DNA of 35,115 nucleotides from JAHFOW01 sp964370795 (lineage in GTDB: Bacteria > Planctomycetota > Brocadiia > Brocadiales > Brocadiaceae). The stretch lies in assembly GCA_964370795.1 (NCBI GenBank), contig CAYJME010000006.1, positions 1-35,115 of the forward strand, read 5' to 3'. A model generated the notes under the pieces. It had not been told where the DNA came from and ran no database searches. It worked only from the letters and a program-made list of their open reading frames with translations. Shown here one piece after another: positions 31,353 through 35,115 of this stretch. How positions within the stretch are numbered: the stretch's first letter is position 1; every line of letters begins with the position of its first letter. The translations under genes and the position numbers were made by a program.

Positions 31353-32291
31353 ATGAAAAAAGGTGGTATTTTAGTTCTCACGGTAATCACATCGTTTTTT
31401 TTCATCTGGACAGGACGTCCCTGTAATGCCAAGGAAATGAAGCACGACGCAACTGCTGCAAAAAAGCTGGAATTCATCCGAAGAAACTTAGGCAGCCTGA
31501 CCGAAATGAAACTCGCCGATTCAAAGAAATATTATGAAGAATCACTCAAAAGCCTGAATGATTTAATTCAGGAATACAGCGATACCGAAGAGGCGATTGA
31601 GGCGCGATTTTTTATTGGCGCCACATACAACGAACTGCATAAATATGACGAGGCCATTAAATGCTTTGACGCCGTCCTCGCCAAAGAAGGCCTTAATCAA
31701 AACTTCAAGGCGCGGACATTCTATTTCAAGGCAAAGGCGCTGTTTGCAAAAGGCGACGTTGCCAAAGCCCGTGAAGTTGTTTCTGATTTAAGATCAATCG
31801 AACCCAGGGCGGCAGATTCTTTTTTAAATGAACTCGGCGGCATGATACGGGTCGGTATGGAAGCCCCAACCTTTAGCGCGGACGATTTTACGGGGAAGCC
31901 AATTGATCTGGCAAAATATAAAGGAAGCATCGTTGTCCTCCATTTTTGGGCAACATGGTGCGAACCATGCCTGGTAGAATTCCCAAAACTAAAAACTTTG
32001 TACAGAAAGCTTAAGGAAAAAGGGGTTCAATTTATTGGTATAAGTCTGGATGATGATATCGGAGATCTGCGCGGTTTTGTCAAACAGGAAGAGGTGGAAT
32101 GGCCACAGCTCTTTGATGGAAAAAGATGGAAAGGCGCTATTCCCGGTATGTATCATGTACAAGTAATTCCGATGATGTTTCTCCTTGATAAAGAAGGCAA
32201 GATACGTTACATAGGAGACAATACTGAAAGCGTTACACAAATTGCAGCAACGCTCCTTTCGGAATCGAAAGATTTGCCTTTATTTCGTTAA
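31353..32291 (+). CDS. Exported TPR-thioredoxin (TlpA-like) fusion protein
   Basis: 312 residues from the ATG at 31353, chosen over 31347 because AAGGAG then lies nine bases away. A signal peptide (MKKGGILVLTVITSFFFIW...NAKE) is followed by a TPR-like helical region (about residues 45-165: EARFFIGATYNELHKYDEAI, ARTFYFKAKALFAKGDVAKA). A TlpA/AhpC-type thioredoxin domain follows (about 175-300) with redox motif WATWCEPC and cis-proline IP in VQVIPMMF. It probably reduces or isomerises disulfides, or supports cytochrome maturation, outside the cytosol. It stands alone downstream of a repeat-rich leader. Confidence 0.9.
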   Translation: MKKGGILVLTVITSFFFIWTGRPCNAKEMKHDATAAKKLEFIRRNLGSLTEMKLADSKKYYEESLKSLNDLIQEYSDTEEAIEARFFIGATYNELHKYDEAIKCFDAVLAKEGLNQNFKARTFYFKAKALFAKGDVAKAREVVSDLRSIEPRAADSFLNELGGMIRVGMEAPTFSADDFTGKPIDLAKYKGSIVVLHFWATWCEPCLVEFPKLKTLYRKLKEKGVQFIGISLDDDIGDLRGFVKQEEVEWPQLFDGKRWKGAIPGMYHVQVIPMMFLLDKEGKIRYIGDNTESVTQIAATLLSESKDLPLFR

Positions 32292-32326
32292 TGGTCAATT
32301 TGGTATCCTGAAGGGAAATAAATTTT

Positions 32327-32428
32327 GTGATAAAACATATTTTCCCGGACATCCTCCAGGTTCTGACAGGGTTTTTGCCGGTGTGTAATTCCGGACATCT
32401 CGTTATCGTAAAAAGCGCTCATACATGA
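32327..32428 (+). pseudogene. N-terminal remnant of undecaprenyl-diphosphatase (uppP/bacA)
   Basis: A GTG-started 33-residue ORF reads IFPDILQVLTGFLPVCNSGH then LVIVKSAHT. It aligns with the UppP opening (Q-GLTEFLPVSSSGHLV). The second Glu of the E/QxxxE catalytic motif is Gly, and the remaining 85 % of the gene is gone. AAGGGA precedes the GTG. Its TGA overlaps the ATG of the CPBP protease gene (ATGA at 32425-32428), which itself has no Shine-Dalgarno, so the remnant may persist as a translated leader. Confidence 0.6.
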
Positions 32429-33135
32429 GGCAGTATTTCCATCGTTCAAAGAGCCTGCCCAACAGCTTCCTGTTTATCATGCCCCTGTTGGTCATCTACG
32501 AAATGGGGATTGTAATGTATGGCTCGCCCATCAAAAATACCGCTGATGTTATCATTAAAACGCCCCTGACGCTCTTTGGCCGGAATAGTTCTTTAATATT
32601 TAACTCAATCGTTATCGTGTCACTCCTGGCGTCGATATTCTTCATAGAAAAAGAATATGCGTTGAGCGTGATGATTTTTCTCTGGATGTCTTTAGAGAGT
32701 ATCGGGTATGCACTTCTCCTGGGATATGGAGTTGGCTTTATCGTTTACAAGGTATTCTTTACCCATCCCCTCGCCAATCCTTTTTTATCGGATAGATGGC
32801 TGGGAATTATTTTATCCATCGGCGCAGGAGTTTATGAAGAAATTGTATTTCGTTTTCTCCTGCTTTTGTTTCTCTATAACTTTATATTTACTAAATTACT
32901 CAAAATAAGCAAACCTTTTGGAGCTGCTATCAGCGTCTTTTTGGCATCGCTCATTTTTACTTCATTGCACTACATGGGCAGTTCTGGTGATAGTTTTACT
33001 TACGCAAGCTTTACGTTTCGGTTTCTGTCGGGGTTATTCCTGTCTGCCCTCTATATGTTTCGGGGATTGGGAATCGCTGTTTATACCCATGCAATCTACG
33101 ACATCATGACAGTATTAAAACCTTTTCAGGTTTAG
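32425..33135 (+). CDS. CPBP-family intramembrane glutamic endopeptidase
   Basis: 236 residues with about six to seven hydrophobic segments. The CPBP (Abi/Rce1-type) motifs are present: EExxxR as YEEIVFR (Glu138, Glu139, Arg143), FxxxH as FTSLH (His182), and a final HAIYD (His222, Asp226) where most members have HxxxN. It would cleave proteins within the membrane; relatives act in prenyl-protein processing, bacteriocin immunity or regulation. It is first in a same-strand run with ubiX (8 bp apart) and sppA. The start is coupled to the uppP-remnant ORF. Confidence 0.88.
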   Translation: MRQYFHRSKSLPNSFLFIMPLLVIYEMGIVMYGSPIKNTADVIIKTPLTLFGRNSSLIFNSIVIVSLLASIFFIEKEYALSVMIFLWMSLESIGYALLLGYGVGFIVYKVFFTHPLANPFLSDRWLGIILSIGAGVYEEIVFRFLLLLFLYNFIFTKLLKISKPFGAAISVFLASLIFTSLHYMGSSGDSFTYASFTFRFLSGLFLSALYMFRGLGIAVYTHAIYDIMTVLKPFQV

Positions 33136-33143
33136 GCGGTTTT

Positions 33144-33758
33144 ATGGAAAATATCATTGTAGGAATTACAGGCGCAAGCGGCGTTATCTATGCCCAGCGA
33201 TTGTTAAAAATCCTCTGTAAAAAAGAATATAATATCCACCTGATACTATCAGATGCGGCGGTTCAGATTATCAAACATGAATTAGGTGTCAATTTACAGG
33301 GAAACCAACCGAATCTTAACGAATTTACAGGCTGCGCATCTGACACCATTATCTATCATAGCAACACAGATATTGGCACAACGATAGCCAGCAGCCGTTA
33401 TCCGGTAAAGACGATGGTCGTCGTCCCGTGCAGTATGAATACGTTGTGCTCAATTGCGCATGGGATTTCAAGTAATCTCATCCAACGCGCCGCAAGCGTG
33501 GCACTCAAAGAAGGCAGGAAACTTATTCTCGTGCCCCGTGAAACGCCATTATCACCAATCCACCTGGACGCCATGCTGAAATTATCCATGATCGGGACGT
33601 GCATACTCCCCGCCATGCCTGGATTCTACCATCATCCGCGGACTTTAGACGATCAGGTAGATTTCGTTGTGGCAAAGATACTGGACATCATAGGTATACA
33701 CCATTGCCTTGTCCCTGAATGGCAAGGGGAAGAACTTTTTCATACCGAAGATTTATAA
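33144..33758 (+). CDS. ubiX: Flavin prenyltransferase UbiX
   Basis: 204 residues. Makes prenylated FMN, the cofactor of UbiD-type decarboxylases, from FMN and dimethylallyl phosphate. GITGASGVIYAQRLL (flavin-phosphate loop), VVPCSMNTLCSIAHGISSNL, RKLILVPRETPLSPIHLDAM and the PAMPGFYHHP region are the family hallmarks. The UbiD partner is not in the window. It is eight bases after the CPBP gene and 43 bp before sppA, so co-transcription is likely. In organisms of this kind it usually serves menaquinone or aromatic-acid metabolism. Confidence 0.95.
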   Translation: MENIIVGITGASGVIYAQRLLKILCKKEYNIHLILSDAAVQIIKHELGVNLQGNQPNLNEFTGCASDTIIYHSNTDIGTTIASSRYPVKTMVVVPCSMNTLCSIAHGISSNLIQRAASVALKEGRKLILVPRETPLSPIHLDAMLKLSMIGTCILPAMPGFYHHPRTLDDQVDFVVAKILDIIGIHHCLVPEWQGEELFHTEDL

Positions 33759-33801
33759 TACATAGAAACTGAAACTTTAAATTAAGAATATACGAGGTAA
33801 T

Positions 33802-34890
33802 ATGACTGACACACAACCACCATATAACATGAATCCACCCGGCGAGGGGTTACAGCCGGTTTACGTAAAGAAAATCAGAGGCGCTGGTTTCTGGGTCGCC
33901 GTAGGGTTTGCTTCATTCTTTTTCCTCTGCACCATCCTTTTCTGCATACTTTTTATCGGTTCGCTTCTTTTAAGCAAAGCCGTCACAACTGCTGCGACGG
34001 ATGGCGCACAACACGTCTCCGAAACCATTGTGGAAGGTAAAGGAGAAAATAAGGTTGCCATTATTTCTATTAAAGGCATATTGAGCACGGAATCGGCAGC
34101 GGGCTTGTTGTTTGAGAGACCCGGCATTGTTGAAGTTGTAAAGCAGCAACTTGAACAGGCCGCGAAAGATACCCATGTAAAGGCTACCATCCTGGACATC
34201 GATAGTCCGGGCGGAGGTATCACGGCAAGTGATATTATTTACAACCAGATTGTGAAATTCAAAAGTGATACAAAGAAAAAGGTGGTCGTCTATATGAACG
34301 ACGTCGCAGCATCCGGAGGATATTACATATCGACCGCCGCAGACGCCATTGTAGCGCATCCTACAACTATTACCGGCAGTATTGGGGTAATTATGCCGCT
34401 GATCAATGTGGCAGACCTCATAAGCCGGTACGGCATAAAAGACAACTCAATTACTTCCGGCGATATGAAGGAGATGGGCTCCCCCCTGAAGCCCATGACG
34501 TCAGAAGAATCGGCCATTTTAAAAGAAATAATTGACGAGTTGTACATGCAGTTTGTAAGCGTAGTTTCATCGGGAAGGAATCTTGATATCGAAACCGTAA
34601 AGAAGCTTGCCGACGGAAGGATCTATACGGGTAAACAGGCCCTCGAAAGGGGACTGGTAGACCAGCTCGGTTATCGGGAAGATGCGATTAATTTAACAAA
34701 AAAATTGGCCGGCCTCAACGAAGCCACCGTTGTTCAGTATAAAGAACAGTATGGACTGGCGGAATTGTTTGGTCTGATGTCCGGAAGGTTTTTTCAGACG
34801 AAGACCATTAAACTGGATATCTCACAACTCCAGGAACAAGTTAAGAGCAAACCTTCATATCTCTGGACGGGATATAGCGGAGATAAGTAA
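33802..34890 (+). CDS. sppA: Signal peptide peptidase SppA, short (36K-type)
   Basis: 362 residues. A membrane anchor (about 30-58) is followed by a single ClpP-like SppA domain. Catalytic Ser171 lies in NDVAASGGYYIS and Lys223 in SGDMKEMGSP; DIDSPGGGITASD and PTTITGSIGVIM complete the family pattern. It degrades leftover signal peptides in the membrane. GAGG four bases before the ATG is the ribosome binding site. It ends the run CPBP-ubiX-sppA. A weak hairpin TGCCATT...AATGGCA (34910-34931) follows, without a clear T-run. Confidence 0.95.
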   Translation: MTDTQPPYNMNPPGEGLQPVYVKKIRGAGFWVAVGFASFFFLCTILFCILFIGSLLLSKAVTTAATDGAQHVSETIVEGKGENKVAIISIKGILSTESAAGLLFERPGIVEVVKQQLEQAAKDTHVKATILDIDSPGGGITASDIIYNQIVKFKSDTKKKVVVYMNDVAASGGYYISTAADAIVAHPTTITGSIGVIMPLINVADLISRYGIKDNSITSGDMKEMGSPLKPMTSEESAILKEIIDELYMQFVSVVSSGRNLDIETVKKLADGRIYTGKQALERGLVDQLGYREDAINLTKKLAGLNEATVVQYKEQYGLAELFGLMSGRFFQTKTIKLDISQLQEQVKSKPSYLWTGYSGDK

Positions 34891-35019
34891 ACTGTTGGAA
34901 ATAATATTGTGCCATTAACAAAAAAATGGCAACCGCTCTTATCAAAAAAGGAAAAAAAGTTGTTGTCGTCAGATTTAAAATACCAAAAACAACAAAACCA
35001 AAAATAGAACTGATAACAT

Positions 35020-35042
35020 CCTAGCGCAGCATAGCCGCAACC
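35020..35042 (-). repeat. Dispersed repeat B, inverted copy
   Basis: Reverse complement of 21339-21361 with two differences in 23 bases. Confidence 0.8.
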
Positions 35043-35065
35043 AATTCTCCTTTATGAAAGGGGGG

Positions 35066-35097
35066 GAGATTGCTTCGGAAAAGACCCTCGCAATGAC
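35066..35097 (-). repeat. Dispersed repeat A, inverted copy
   Basis: Exact reverse complement of 21064-21095 (32 of 32). It is separated from repeat B by CTTTATGAAAGG and a G run, which also has a counterpart at 21146-21157. Confidence 0.9.
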
Positions 35098-35115
35098 ACG
35101 GACTATGCGCTTTGA

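Noticed and set aside
34910..34931. TGCCATT...AATGGCA hairpin as sppA terminator
   Set aside because: The stem is AT-rich and not followed by a T-run, so termination there is doubtful.
34909..35024. Two small overlapping ORFs after sppA (GTG at 34909, ATG at 34926), Lys-rich, about 32 residues each
   Set aside because: Composition follows the A-rich DNA, there is no clear ribosome binding site, and the second ORF ends in repeat B. No reason to prefer either frame.

Overview
The window is ordinary bacterial chromosome of moderate GC (roughly 40-45 %), gene-dense but crowded with short palindromic and dispersed repeats in nearly every intergenic space. The gene mix is a bacterial dynamin-like protein, two Tat-exported proteins (a DUF362 protein and an AmmeMemoRadiSam radical SAM enzyme), a DUF4331 protein, an adenosine-specific kinase, paired M16 peptidases, a TPR-TlpA fusion and a TrpF-like paralogue. 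Together with the repeat load this fits a Planctomycetes genome of the anammox type (Brocadiales). That assignment is an inference from overall character: no hydrazine or other anammox marker gene, rRNA or tRNA lies in the window. No CRISPR array, transposase, integrase or phage gene was found. Two runs of ten N (15970-15979 and 27107-27116) are assembly gaps.

Layout. 1-2542 (+): 3' part of a dynamin-like GTPase, ispF (isoprenoid synthesis) and a small membrane protein. 2635-4544 (-): serS preceded by a PD-(D/E)XK nuclease-like protein. 4875-5867 (+): Tat-exported DUF362 protein. 6259-10496 (+): signalling block with a hybrid histidine kinase broken by deletion and frameshift, a leftover coiled-coil ORF next to a REP-like hairpin, and a membrane PAS-GGDEF-EAL protein whose front part differs in base composition. 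10555-12518 (-): DUF4331 exported protein coupled to a TPR lipoprotein. 12673-13131 (-): VOC-fold enzyme. 13390-17705 (-): MacA/MacB-type efflux operon (adaptor, ATPase, two FtsX-like permeases) with palindromes directly upstream of its first start codon. 18310-20552 (-): Tat-exported AmrS-type radical SAM enzyme, TrpF-like protein lacking the usual catalytic cysteine, and a small DUF6922-like ORF whose 3' end lies in a repeat. 20553-22296: about 1.7 kb of repeats and gene debris, including the tail of a sirtuin gene and a perfect CRP-type operator. 22297-24822 (+): Cache-HAMP sensor without output domain, then rarA. 24852-26948 (-): glutamate formimidoyltransferase and a frameshifted EamA transporter. 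27213-30899 (-): adenosine-specific kinase and an active/inactive M16 peptidase pair. 31353-34890 (+): TPR-TlpA thioredoxin, an uppP remnant overlapping a CPBP membrane protease, ubiX and sppA. The right end (34891-35115) holds an inverted copy of repeats found near 21 kb.

The main theme is gene decay and repeat-driven remodelling: four broken or remnant genes (hybrid kinase, sirtuin, EamA, uppP), one probable domain chimera, and many hairpin elements, several nested in one another. I did not find one clearly new multi-gene defence or biosynthetic system. The best functional leads are the Tat-exported AmrS next to the Cys-less TrpF paralogue, the DUF4331-TPR lipoprotein pair, the truncated uppP ORF overlapping the CPBP protease gene, and the orphan CRP-type site.
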